Shown: positions 1 to 7,505 of the stretch, piece after piece
Layout of the letters: every line of letters begins with the position of its first letter
Position numbering within the stretch: position 1 is the stretch's first letter
Assembly (NCBI GenBank): GCA_016202785.1
Contig: JACQOC010000065.1
Span: 1 to 12,610 of the forward strand
Origin: Candidatus Aenigmatarchaeota archaeon
GTDB lineage: Archaea; Aenigmatarchaeota; Aenigmatarchaeia; QMZP01
Length of the DNA stretch: 12,610 nucleotides
Direction: 5' to 3'
Made by a program: the position numbers and the translations under genes
The notes under the pieces: model-generated
Told to the model about the DNA's origin: nothing
The model's input: the letters and a program-made list of their open reading frames with translations, nothing else
Database searches by the model: none

Positions 1-549
1 GGCCAGGAATTCGGCCACTACCGGCTCAGCGGCCCGGGTGTATGGGCAAGTGAAGCAGCCGACTTCTATTATTTGTATCGGCGCGTCAGGCATGCCGATG
101 GCCGGCGCGTCGCCCAGCTCGACCATGGATATCTCAGACGGGGAATGCCTGGCCTCAAACAGCCGGAGGCCGAAGATGTCGATGCCCGATCCATAGGTCT
201 CCGGGCTGAACACGCAGAACGCGCTAGTGTTCGGGCCGTTGCAGTTGCCGTAGGCCGCGAGGTTGTACAGGCCGACGCCCACGCCAGCGACGCTGAGCAG
301 CATGAGCAGGCCGAAGGCCAGCGACAGCCGTTCGAAGTTGCCGAACACGAACAGCGCTAGCCTATGGTTGTGCCGCATTATGCTGCCGAATACCATCTTC
401 TTCAGCTTCTGCTCGAGCGTCAGGTCGCACGGCCGGAACGTTACCTTCCGGATAGCGCAATCAATGGCCTGCCTGGCCAGCTGACGATACTTTGCGGAAA
501 AAATGCCCAACACCAAAAGGATCGGCAGCGCGATCAGGCACACGACCAT
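1..549 (-). CDS. Membrane-anchored DsbA/thioredoxin-like protein (C-terminus missing)
   Basis: This frame is open on the minus strand from an ATG at 549 to the window edge, exactly 183 codons without a stop. Residues 1-18 form an N-terminal hydrophobic segment (VVCLIALPILLVLGIF). A basic stretch follows, then a second hydrophobic segment at about residues 76-97. After it comes a linker with two cysteines (C103, C112), and near residues 158-183 the start of a thioredoxin-fold domain, IQIIEVGCFTCPYTRAAEP. The CFTC (C165, C168) sits where DsbA-like proteins carry the F-x-C-P-x-C active site, so a thiol-disulfide role outside the membrane is inferred. The rest of the fold lies beyond the edge. 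In-frame ATGs also exist at 564 and 585. I chose 549 because a TATA-like box is centred 27.5 bases upstream of it, and that box lies inside the frame if 585 is used. The gene follows the antiporter gene on the same strand. Confidence 0.75.
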   Translation of the reverse strand, partial: MVVCLIALPILLVLGIFSAKYRQLARQAIDCAIRKVTFRPCDLTLEQKLKKMVFGSIMRHNHRLALFVFGNFERLSLAFGLLMLLSVAGVGVGLYNLAAYGNCNGPNTSAFCVFSPETYGSGIDIFGLRLFEARHSPSEISMVELGDAPAIGMPDAPIQIIEVGCFTCPYTRAAEPVVAEFLA

Positions 550-572
550 ATATTGAACATGCATTGCCGGCA

Positions 573-580
573 GATATAAA
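573..580 (-). promoter_or_regulatory. TATA-like box for the DsbA-like gene
   Basis: The minus strand reads TTTATATC, preceded by G, centred 27.5 bases upstream of the ATG at 549. The purH box is almost identical (TTTATATT). The spacing fits archaeal leaderless transcription starting at the ATG. Motif and spacing are seen; promoter function is inferred. Confidence 0.5.
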
Positions 581-600
581 CCCATGCCGGCAACCGCTGT

Positions 601-2355
601 CTAGCGTTTGCCTTTATAGACCATGAACACCCGGTCCAGGTATCGGTTCTCATGCCGCATCCAGCCGGGCAGCACGCCGACCTTGGCAAAACCCTCGCGC
701 TGGTACAGCCGGATGGCGCGCTGGTTGTTGGAATACACGGTAAGGTAAAGGTTGTGCGGCCGGAACATGCGCCTGGCCTCAGTGATAAGCAGGCGCAGCA
801 ATCTAGAGCCCAGGCCGACGCCCCTGAACTCCTTGGCCACGTACAGGCTGAGCGCAACGTTGTCGCGCTCCCGCCGCGGCATTTTTTCCGCAACTGCCCT
901 GGCCACAATCCGGCCTTCATGCTCGCCGACCCACAGCAGCAGCTCGCCGCGGTTGATGCGGGCCAGGCTTTGCAGGCCGCTCTCCTTCTCCTCGCTCTGG
1001 CTCAGCTTCTGGTCTAAAGCAATCAACGCACCTTCCTTCACCATCTCGTTCAGGAATTTGCCGACCTTGCCGATGTCGTCTCGGGCAAAGCTGCGCACCA
1101 GCACCGTGCGCCCGTCTTTGAGCGTGAGCTCGCGCCGGAACGTGAACGCGTTGCGCAACTTGGCCTCGTACAGGTTGACGCCCAGCGACGTCAGTATGGT
1201 GGTACTGGCAATGACCAGCAGTATCGGCTCCATGTCGAAGCGCGCGAAGGCCGGGAAGGCGACGACAAACGCGGCCAGCGTTGCGCTCAGCAGGTCGCGC
1301 GGCATCATGCTGGCCAGCAGCAAGTCTTCCTGGTGCTGCGCATGCCCGAGCTTGCGGGCGGCGAGCACGGCCAGCAGGCGCGCCAGCAGGATGCCCAGCA
1401 ACAGCAGTCCAGCGTAGCTCAGGTTGGCTGCGGTCAGCCCTTCCGGCCGGAAGATCAGGCCAAGGTATACGAAGAAAAAAGTGCTGATGAACAGCCCCAT
1501 CTCGTTCTGCAGCGAGCTGAACGACTCCTCGACCTCGAACGAGACTTTTTTGGTGAACAGCCTCAGCATGGCCGGCGCATTGCCCAGCACGAAACCGATG
1601 ACCGCTATCGATAATATGCCGATGCCGCCAAGCACGTTGAAGTCGATGAAATACAGCACCAGCAGCGTGGCGAAGGTCATCAGGTAGCCGAACTTCTTGA
1701 TCTTGAAGTGCGCCATGGCCCAAAGTATTAGCAGGCCGAGCACCAGCCCGAGCATCAGTGAGACGGAAAAGGATGCGGCAACGGTGCGCAACAGCTCGCT
1801 GTAATCCCGCGTTGCGAGCGAGCCGTACTGCATCATGGTGATGGCGATGATGGCCGTTACCAGGGTGGCTAGGGTGCCTTCCAGGTACAGAACGTTTCTG
1901 GTATAGTCGCTGGACCGGACGAACGGCAGGATGGAGCGCATCGCGGCAAGCGATGGCCCGCCGAGAACCGCGGCCAACAATAGCGAGGCGCCCAAGCCCC
2001 AGCCAAGGCCAAGGCGCAGGATGGCAGCCAGCAAGGCGATGCACAGCACGACGTTGGCCAACGCAAAAGGCAGCGCGAACGGCATGCTGGCGGACAGCGC
2101 TTTGGCGTTCAGCCGGAAGCCGGCGTCGAACACCAGGAACGTGATTACCGCTGCGCCAAGGACCGGCGTCACGCTTTCGAAATAGGCCGGGTCGATGCGC
2201 GGCAGGCCGAAATAGGTGATGAGGCCGAGTGGGCCAAGCGCCAGGCCGACCAAAAGCAGGATGGCCGTTTCAGGTATGCGGGTATGCTCAAACACCCAGC
2301 GGCTGGCCAGGCCGACCAGCGCGACCAGGCCCAGCAAGAGCAGGACCTCAAACAT
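601..2355 (-). CDS. CPA1-type cation/proton antiporter fused to a GNAT acetyltransferase
   Basis: The 584-residue protein has two parts. Residues 1 to about 395 are a polytopic membrane domain of roughly 12 hydrophobic segments resembling Na+(K+)/H+ exchangers of the CPA1 family. Family-like landmarks are FDAGF (76-80, in place of the usual F-E/D-x-G-L) and an Arg-bearing MPRDLLSA segment (351-358). Residues about 416-584 are a cytoplasmic GNAT N-acetyltransferase: the acetyl-CoA loop EFRGVGLGSRLL (509-520) and the typical YSNNQRAIRLYQREGF (541-556) are clear. The membrane part is odd. Where CPA1 members have a T-D-P and an N-D pair, this protein has GGPS (132-135) and EGTLAT (159-164), so the usual ion-site acidic residue looks replaced although E159 is kept. 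The frame continues upstream to 2418, but ATG 2355 begins MFEVLLLLGL directly at a membrane segment and has a TATA-like box 26.5 bases upstream. Substrates of either half are not visible. Confidence 0.88.
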   Translation of the reverse strand: MFEVLLLLGLVALVGLASRWVFEHTRIPETAILLLVGLALGPLGLITYFGLPRIDPAYFESVTPVLGAAVITFLVFDAGFRLNAKALSASMPFALPFALANVVLCIALLAAILRLGLGWGLGASLLLAAVLGGPSLAAMRSILPFVRSSDYTRNVLYLEGTLATLVTAIIAITMMQYGSLATRDYSELLRTVAASFSVSLMLGLVLGLLILWAMAHFKIKKFGYLMTFATLLVLYFIDFNVLGGIGILSIAVIGFVLGNAPAMLRLFTKKVSFEVEESFSSLQNEMGLFISTFFFVYLGLIFRPEGLTAANLSYAGLLLLGILLARLLAVLAARKLGHAQHQEDLLLASMMPRDLLSATLAAFVVAFPAFARFDMEPILLVIASTTILTSLGVNLYEAKLRNAFTFRRELTLKDGRTVLVRSFARDDIGKVGKFLNEMVKEGALIALDQKLSQSEEKESGLQSLARINRGELLLWVGEHEGRIVARAVAEKMPRRERDNVALSLYVAKEFRGVGLGSRLLRLLITEARRMFRPHNLYLTVYSNNQRAIRLYQREGFAKVGVLPGWMRHENRYLDRVFMVYKGKR

Positions 2356-2377
2356 GCTTTCATTTATCGAATGATTC

Positions 2378-2385
2378 CATAAAAA
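2378..2385 (-). promoter_or_regulatory. TATA-like box for the antiporter-GNAT gene
   Basis: The minus strand reads TTTTTATG, centred 26.5 bases upstream of ATG 2355, in the gap after the purH stop codon. It supports 2355 as a leaderless start and suggests that the antiporter can be transcribed independently of purH. Confidence 0.45.
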
Positions 2386-2418
2386 CACCGGGGTTTGGCG
2401 CCTGGCTGCATCGCACAC

Positions 2419-3924
2419 TCAATGCCGGAACGCCCGCGTGCCGGTCGTGAGCATGGCGATGCCATGCTCGTCAGCTGCCTGCACCACCTCTTTGTCCTTG
2501 AGCGAGCCGCCGGGATGGATGATGGCTTTTATGCCATGTTTGGCCGCCAGGTCGATGGAATCGCGGAACGGGAAGAAACCGTCCGATGCCAGCACCGCGC
2601 CGTTCGCCTTGGCGCCGGCATGGGTGCAAGCAATTTGCACCGAGCCGATGCGGCTTGGCTGGCCCGCCCCGATACCGACCGTGGCCTGGCCCTTCACGAT
2701 CGCAATCCCATTGCTTTTCAGCATCCTGGCAACTTGCCAAGCAACCTCCAGGTCAGCCAAGTGCGCAGCATTCGGTTGCGCTTTGGAGACTTTCTCCGCC
2801 TTGCTGATGTCGATCTTTAATTGGTCACTTTCCTGCACCAGCATGCCGTCGGCAATGGTGTGCAGGCTGTAGCCATGCCTGTCTTGTCGGCCAGCCTGGA
2901 TGATCCGCAGGTTGCTTTTCTTCTTGAGCGCGGCCAGCGCTTCCGCCGCAAAGGATGGTGCGATGACCACCTCGTTGTAGAAAGCCGTTATTTGCCGGGC
3001 GGTGCCGCTGTCGCATTCGCGGTTGAGGGCGATGATGCCGCCGAACGCGCTCAGTTTGTCGCAGTCCAGCGCGCGGCGGAATGCTTGGCTGATGTCCTGG
3101 CCGAGCGCGAAGCCGCACACGTTCTCGTGCTTGACGATCGCCGCCGCCGCCGGCACAAAACCCGACACGATGGCCAAGGCCGTGTCGGAATCGGCAAAAT
3201 TGTTGTACGACATGGCCTTGCCGTGCAGCTGGCCGGCCACCAGTGCGGGCCGGATGCCTGGCAGCAGGCCATAAACTGCTGCCTGTTGGTGCGGGTTTTC
3301 CCCATACCTGCAGTCAGCTTCCTTGCGCAGCGCCAGGCCCAGATAGTGCGGCAATGCTTCCGTCCGGAAATGGGCGGCGATCAGCGCGTCATAATGCGCT
3401 ATGTATGCGAACGCCTCTGCGGCCAGCCGCTTCCTGGTCGCGAGGCTGCTGCCCTTCTTCGCTTCAGCCAGAAAGGCGTCGTACTGCCGGCTGTTGATAA
3501 GGACCGCAACGTGCCGATAATTCTTGGCCGCGGCCCGGACCAAAGACACGCCGCCGATATCGATGTTCTCGATTATATCAGCTTCAGGCTTGCCCCCGGC
3601 AACCGCAGTTTCGAACGGGTAGAGGTTGGCGACCACGATGTCGATGGGAACCGCGCCAATCTCCGCCAATTGCTGCAAGTGCTGCTTATCGTCCCGGTCT
3701 GCCAAAATGCCGGCCATGACCTTCGGGTGTAGGGTTTTCACTCTCCCGCCCAGCAGGTCAGAGAAGCCGGTAACCGTTTCGATGGCAGTTGCTGTTATGC
3801 CTTTTGCGGCCAACCGGCGCTGGGTGCCGGCGGTGGCGATGAGCGCAATGCCTAGGCGCGCCAACCCGGCCGCCAGCCGATCAATGCCGTCTTTGTCCGC
3901 GACGCTGAGTAGGGCGGTTGCCAT
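2419..3924 (-). CDS. purH: Bifunctional AICAR transformylase / IMP cyclohydrolase PurH
   Basis: PurH performs the last two steps of IMP synthesis: 10-formyl-THF-dependent formylation of AICAR to FAICAR, then ring closure. The 501-residue protein has both domains and is near the bacterial length of about 510-530. The N-terminal MGS-like cyclohydrolase domain begins ATALLSVADKDGI and shows GRVKTLHPKVMAGIL and ENIDIGGVSLVRAAAKNY. The transformylase domain shows RYGENPHQQAAVYG, SYNNFADSDTALAIV, the catalytic Lys-His in VKHENVCGFALG, LSAFGGIIALNRE, VGIGAGQPSRIGSV, and the C-terminal PGGSLKDKEVVQAADEHGIA. One small oddity is V in place of the common proline in the H-x-N-P-C-G segment. ATG 3924 gives the canonical N-terminus and has a TATA-like box about 29 bases upstream. 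The upstream neighbour encodes PurD fused to a folate enzyme, which fits a folate-dependent reaction here. Confidence 0.97.
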   Translation of the reverse strand: MATALLSVADKDGIDRLAAGLARLGIALIATAGTQRRLAAKGITATAIETVTGFSDLLGGRVKTLHPKVMAGILADRDDKQHLQQLAEIGAVPIDIVVANLYPFETAVAGGKPEADIIENIDIGGVSLVRAAAKNYRHVAVLINSRQYDAFLAEAKKGSSLATRKRLAAEAFAYIAHYDALIAAHFRTEALPHYLGLALRKEADCRYGENPHQQAAVYGLLPGIRPALVAGQLHGKAMSYNNFADSDTALAIVSGFVPAAAAIVKHENVCGFALGQDISQAFRRALDCDKLSAFGGIIALNRECDSGTARQITAFYNEVVIAPSFAAEALAALKKKSNLRIIQAGRQDRHGYSLHTIADGMLVQESDQLKIDISKAEKVSKAQPNAAHLADLEVAWQVARMLKSNGIAIVKGQATVGIGAGQPSRIGSVQIACTHAGAKANGAVLASDGFFPFRDSIDLAAKHGIKAIIHPGGSLKDKEVVQAADEHGIAMLTTGTRAFRH

Positions 3925-3949
3925 ATCCGGAACAGTTATGGATGGTTGG

Positions 3950-3957
3950 AATATAAA
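3950..3957 (-). promoter_or_regulatory. TATA-like box for purH
   Basis: The minus strand reads TTTATATT, centred 29.5 bases upstream of ATG 3924, within the 51-base gap after the purD fusion gene. It matches the box of the DsbA-like gene at seven of eight positions. A nearly leaderless transcript is inferred. Confidence 0.5.
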
Positions 3958-3975
3958 CCGCAGCCAAGCCCTTGC

Positions 3976-5862
3976 TCAGCCAGAGTTGCACTCAATGACG
4001 CCGCTTTCCGTCACAATCTTGTCCACCCGCGCGTCACGGAACGTTGCCGGCACCACTTCGACTAGTTGCGCCGCATAGGCTAACGCTATTTTCGGGCAGT
4101 GCAATTGCGGCAGCAGCCGGTCAAAATAGCCCTTGCCCCGGCCCAACCGGTTGCCGTTCCAGTCGAACGCCAGGCCGGGAATGATGGCCAGTTCCGCCCT
4201 GCCGGGGTCAAACGGCCGGCGGTATTCCGGCTTGGGCTCGAGGATGCCATAGTTGCCGGGCGCCAGTTCCCAAAAAGACTTGATCTCCGCCAGCTCCAGC
4301 ACCTGCTGTTGCGCATTGACCGATGGAACAACAACCTGCTTGCCGGCTTTAACCGCTTGCATGATCAGGTCATGGGTATGCACTTCAGTGCCGGCCGAAA
4401 CGTAAAAGAGGATGGATTTGGCGTTTCGATAGCCTGGCAGCCGCTGCAGGTGCGCGCATGCTGCCGCGCTTTTGCCGCTCCGGTCGCCTTCCGGCAGCTG
4501 CTCCAGCTGTGCCGCTATCTGTTTGCGTAGTACCGCCTTCCGCTCCCGGACGGCGGCCCTTAGCTTGTCCATATGCTGCACCCGTTGCTGGATCAGGCGG
4601 GTCGTCCCGATGTCACGCCGGTGGTAAACCTTACCTTTGATACCGGTAGCCAACTGCTCGGCCAAGCGCTCCGCCGCGGCAATCTCTTGGCCGACTCCCA
4701 GGCAGGCGACGGCTCTGGACCCAGCCATTATCAGCTTGCCGTCCAACTGGTCGATCGCCGCCAGATAGGTGTTCTGATCGTCCTTGGCAACGACTTCCTG
4801 GCCTTTAGTCGGGCTGTCCGGATAGCCTTCCGGCACCACGTACTTGCACACCGTCGCCGCGTTCCGGAATCGCACCGCTTTCAAGCTGCCGCCCGTTATG
4901 GCCTGGCATATCTCCAAGAAATCGGTCTCCAGCAAGGCCAGCACGTTCATCGCTTCCGGGTCGCCAAAGCGAGCGTTAAACTCCAGCACCTTGGGGCCTG
5001 TGCCGGTAAGCATGAAGCCGCCGTACAGGATGCCTTTGTATTCCAGACCATCTTCGGCCAAAGCTGCTACCACTTGCTCCAGTATCGCGACGGCGTGGGC
5101 ATATTCTGCTTCGGTCAGGAACGGCAGCAGGTGGCCGGGGCCGGTATAGCTCCCCATGCCGCCGGTGAACGGCCCGCTATCGTTTTCAAACGCAAACTTA
5201 TGGTCCTGTACAGCCGGCATCGGCACCACGTGCCGGCCGTCGACAAAGGCTTGCAAGGTGAACTCCTGCCCGTCCAATTTTTCCTCGACCAGCACTTTGC
5301 CCTGGCCGCTGACCGCTTTCTCAATGACATCTCGCGCATAGCGCTTGGCTGCCTCCAGATCCTTAAGCTGGCCGGCTATGCCGGGAGCAACAATCTTGAC
5401 TCCCTTGCCACCGGTCAGCCCCAATGGTTTTACCACCACTGGCTTGCCAAACGCGTCGATGAAGTCAGCAGCGGCCTGCGCATCAGCAAAAACTTGGTGC
5501 GCCAGCCGGCCATCGATCTTGTGCTGCTCGAGCAGCTGCCGGGCAAACGACTTGTCGGTCTCGATGCGTGCCGCCAGCCTGCGTGGCCCGATGCATGGTA
5601 TGCCCGCCGCCCAAAGTGCGTCCGCAACGCCCTTTTCCAGCGGCAGTTCCGGCCCGATGACGGCCATTTCCGCTCGGTGGCGCTGCGCGTAGGCGGCAAT
5701 GGCGGGCGCGTCGGCCAGGCTGCCGACCGTGCTGTCAACACTGAGCTTGGCAATGCCGGGGTTGCGGTTGCCCATATACGCTAGAATTTTTGCGCCGCTG
5801 GCGGCCAAGGACCGCGCCAATGCATGCTCCCTGGCCCCGCTGCCGACCAAAAGCGTGTTCAT
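3976..5862 (-). CDS. purD: PurD (GAR synthetase) fused to 5-formyltetrahydrofolate cyclo-ligase
   Basis: This single uninterrupted 628-codon frame encodes two enzymes. Residues 1 to about 430 are phosphoribosylamine-glycine ligase: an N-terminal GSGAREHALA loop, the ATP-grasp segment KPLGLTGGKGVKI (145-157), PFTGGMGSYTGPG, and FNARFGDPEAMNVL (295-308). It joins phosphoribosylamine and glycine using ATP. Residues 431-628 (198 residues, the normal size of the stand-alone enzyme) are 5-formyl-THF cyclo-ligase: an N-terminal KLRAAVRERKAVLRKQ helix, the AGTEVHTHDLI region, and the hallmark LAFDWNGNRLGRGKGYFDR at 565-583. It converts 5-formyl-THF to 5,10-methenyl-THF with ATP. The second domain begins with an internal Met (codon 4570-4572). 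No stop precedes it and no TATA box lies upstream, so a fusion is the simplest reading, though internal initiation is possible. ATG 5868 gives two more residues. I chose 5862 because the TATA-like box lies 27.5 bases upstream of it. Confidence 0.95.
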   Translation of the reverse strand: MNTLLVGSGAREHALARSLAASGAKILAYMGNRNPGIAKLSVDSTVGSLADAPAIAAYAQRHRAEMAVIGPELPLEKGVADALWAAGIPCIGPRRLAARIETDKSFARQLLEQHKIDGRLAHQVFADAQAAADFIDAFGKPVVVKPLGLTGGKGVKIVAPGIAGQLKDLEAAKRYARDVIEKAVSGQGKVLVEEKLDGQEFTLQAFVDGRHVVPMPAVQDHKFAFENDSGPFTGGMGSYTGPGHLLPFLTEAEYAHAVAILEQVVAALAEDGLEYKGILYGGFMLTGTGPKVLEFNARFGDPEAMNVLALLETDFLEICQAITGGSLKAVRFRNAATVCKYVVPEGYPDSPTKGQEVVAKDDQNTYLAAIDQLDGKLIMAGSRAVACLGVGQEIAAAERLAEQLATGIKGKVYHRRDIGTTRLIQQRVQHMDKLRAAVRERKAVLRKQIAAQLEQLPEGDRSGKSAAACAHLQRLPGYRNAKSILFYVSAGTEVHTHDLIMQAVKAGKQVVVPSVNAQQQVLELAEIKSFWELAPGNYGILEPKPEYRRPFDPGRAELAIIPGLAFDWNGNRLGRGKGYFDRLLPQLHCPKIALAYAAQLVEVVPATFRDARVDKIVTESGVIECNSG

Positions 5863-5885
5863 GCCCATAGCTGATATGTCCCGGC

Positions 5886-5893
5886 TATTTTAA
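5886..5893 (-). promoter_or_regulatory. TATA-like box for the purD fusion gene
   Basis: The minus strand reads TTAAAATA inside the short palindrome-like CTATTAAAATAG (5885-5896). It is centred 27.5 bases upstream of ATG 5862 and only 21.5 from ATG 5868. This favours 5862 as the start and a promoter separate from purF. Confidence 0.5.
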
Positions 5894-5925
5894 TAGCGCT
5901 GTGCGCAAAACTCCGAGCAAGCAAT

Positions 5926-7341
5926 TCAGCAGTTGGCCGCGCGCTCGGTGCTGCGCCGGCCTTCCAGGCGCTCGATGTCGCCGGCGTTTATGCCGGTCGG
6001 GTAAGCGCCGGTCAGGCAGGCCGAGCATAATGCCGTTCTGCCAATCGCCTGCTGCAGGCCGTCCAGCGTCTGATAGGTTAAGGTGTCGGCGCCAATGAAC
6101 TGCCGGATGTCTTCGACCGATTTGCCGGCCGCAATCAACTCGGCGCGGGTCGACATGTCGATGCCATAGAAGCACGGCCACTTGATCGGCGGGCAGGTGA
6201 CGAAAAAATGCACTTCCTTGGCGCCCGCTGCGCGCACGATCTGCACGATGCGCTTTGACGTCGTGCCGCGCACGATGCTGTCGTCGATGACCGCAACCCG
6301 CTTGCCCTCGATGGTCGGCCGGATCGGGTTCAGGTTGAGTTGCACCGCTGCCGCCCGCTTCACCTGGCTCGGCATGATGAAGGTGCGGCCGACATAACGG
6401 TTCTTGATCAGGCCCTCGCGCAGCGCTATGCCCAGCTCCTCGGCAAAGCCGCTGGCTGCCGGCCTGGAGGTGTCCGGCACCGGGATGGCCACGTCCAGCT
6501 GCCGGCCGGTCTTGCGCCACTGCCGGGCCAGCAACCTGCCCAGCTCCTCGCGCGCCGCGTATACGCTGCGCTCTTCATGGGTGGAATCCGGCCGGGCAAA
6601 ATACACCCATTCGAACATGCACGGAGCATGCTTATCTTGGCCGATTTGCCGGCGGTACAGCTGGCCCGTGTTGTCCGCGAACGCAGCTTCGCCCGGCTGC
6701 AGTTGGCTGTGCAGTGCGTAGCCGATGGCGTCCAGTGCCACCGTCTCGGAACAGAATACGTAGGAGTTATTGCGGCTGCCGATCAGTAACGGCTTTATGC
6801 CCAACGGGTCACGAAATGCGAGCATGCCGTGGCCCTGCACCATCATCACGATCGAGTAGCTGCCCTTGACCGCCTGCATGATGTGGCCAACCGCGGCAAA
6901 AATCTGTTCGACAAAACTGGCCTGGCCGTTGCCGTTGTGCAGGTATTCGGAAAAGATGTGCAGGATCAGCTCGGTATCTGCGGTTGACCGCATCTTGCCG
7001 TTCACCTGGCCTTTCAGCTCTTCGGTGTTGACGATGTTGCCGTTATGGCTGATCGCTATCTGCAGCTTGCCGTCCAGGTGGAACGGCTGGGTGTCCAGGT
7101 CAAAAGAGGAGCCGGCAGTCGCATACCTGGTATGGCCGATGCCCATGCTGCCTTTCAGCTGCTCCAGGCCGCTGGCAAAAATGCTGGAAACGAGACCAGT
7201 GCCTTTCTTGGCATAGGTTTGCTGGCCGTCAGAAGTGAGCATGCCGGCCGAGTCCTGGCCGCGGTGCTGCAGCGCCAGCAAACCGGCATAGATTAGCGGG
7301 GCAGCGTCCTTTGCATTGATAGCCCCGACGATGCCACACAT
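5926..7341 (-). CDS. purF: Amidophosphoribosyltransferase PurF (Fe-S type)
   Basis: PurF catalyses the first committed step of purine synthesis, making phosphoribosylamine from PRPP and glutamine. The 471-residue protein starts directly MCGIVGAIN, so Cys2 becomes the N-terminal nucleophile after Met removal and there is no propeptide. The Ntn glutaminase domain shows ALQHRGQDSAG, GHTRYATAG (69-77) and ISHNGNIVN. The phosphoribosyltransferase domain carries the PRPP loop VIDDSIVRGTTS (351-362). Four cysteines at positions typical of the Bacillus-type [4Fe-4S] enzyme are present: C241 (in PCMFEWVYFARPDS), C390 (in PCFYGIDMST), and C439/C442 (CSAC). This makes it the oxygen-sensitive Fe-S class rather than the E. 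coli class. A TATA-like box is centred 24.5 bases upstream of the ATG. Feedback inhibition by purine nucleotides is known for the family but cannot be read here. Its product is the substrate of the neighbouring PurD. Confidence 0.97.
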   Translation of the reverse strand: MCGIVGAINAKDAAPLIYAGLLALQHRGQDSAGMLTSDGQQTYAKKGTGLVSSIFASGLEQLKGSMGIGHTRYATAGSSFDLDTQPFHLDGKLQIAISHNGNIVNTEELKGQVNGKMRSTADTELILHIFSEYLHNGNGQASFVEQIFAAVGHIMQAVKGSYSIVMMVQGHGMLAFRDPLGIKPLLIGSRNNSYVFCSETVALDAIGYALHSQLQPGEAAFADNTGQLYRRQIGQDKHAPCMFEWVYFARPDSTHEERSVYAAREELGRLLARQWRKTGRQLDVAIPVPDTSRPAASGFAEELGIALREGLIKNRYVGRTFIMPSQVKRAAAVQLNLNPIRPTIEGKRVAVIDDSIVRGTTSKRIVQIVRAAGAKEVHFFVTCPPIKWPCFYGIDMSTRAELIAAGKSVEDIRQFIGADTLTYQTLDGLQQAIGRTALCSACLTGAYPTGINAGDIERLEGRRSTERAANC

Positions 7342-7361
7342 AGTAGCATATGCCAGGCGGG

Positions 7362-7369
7362 CTTAAAAA
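7362..7369 (-). promoter_or_regulatory. TATA-like box for purF
   Basis: The minus strand reads TTTTTAAG, centred 24.5 bases upstream of the purF ATG at 7341, in the divergent region. Promoter function is inferred from sequence and spacing. Confidence 0.45.
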
Positions 7370-7505
7370 GAACGCAAAACTTATTCGCCTCAGCCTAATG
7401 TTGCCGGAGCACTTACACCTCCTAAAACTCAAATACTGATCCTTATCGCTAGGCATCCCACGTTATTTCCTAATACTTGCAGCGTCATCGTTTCTCTGAT
7501 ATCGT
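7370..7505. promoter_or_regulatory. Divergent intergenic region between purF and the nucleoside hydrolase gene
   Basis: This AT-richer stretch contains no credible gene, and it must hold the control sequences of the plus-strand gene at 7506. The only candidate box on the plus strand is a weak TAATACT at 7471-7477, about 32 bases upstream of the ATG, poorer than the boxes of the other genes. I see no clear inverted repeat that would suggest an operator. Confidence 0.35.

Noticed and set aside
917..2044. A 375-codon minus-strand open frame overlapping the antiporter in another frame
   Set aside because: The translation is rich in Arg, His and Pro without membrane segments, while the overlapping frame gives a clean transporter plus GNAT protein.
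2356..2418. Extension of the antiporter start to an ATG at 2418
   Set aside because: The extra 21 residues are not transporter-like, they span the probable TATA box, and ATG 2355 begins directly at the first membrane segment.
2821..3732. A 303-codon plus-strand open frame opposite purH
   Set aside because: It is antisense to well-conserved purH sequence, with no family resemblance and no promoter-like box.
4573..5784. A 403-codon open frame on the plus strand opposite purD
   Set aside because: It lies wholly antisense to a gene with clear PurD motifs. Its translation is low in recognisable domains and rich in Arg, Gln and Ala, as expected for the shadow of a GC-rich gene.
5885..5896. CTATTAAAATAG near-palindrome as an operator
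   Set aside because: It is better explained as the TATA box of the purD fusion gene. No second copy was found near the other purine genes.
7416..7423. AGGAGGTG on the minus strand, resembling a perfect Shine-Dalgarno sequence
   Set aside because: The nearby GTG opens a frame that ends after a few codons, and the purF start is about 75 bases further on. It is most likely chance.
7370..7505. Possible small RNA, tRNA or riboswitch in the divergent region
   Set aside because: I see no cloverleaf, no stable long inverted repeat and no recognised riboswitch core. A covariance-model search would be needed to go further.
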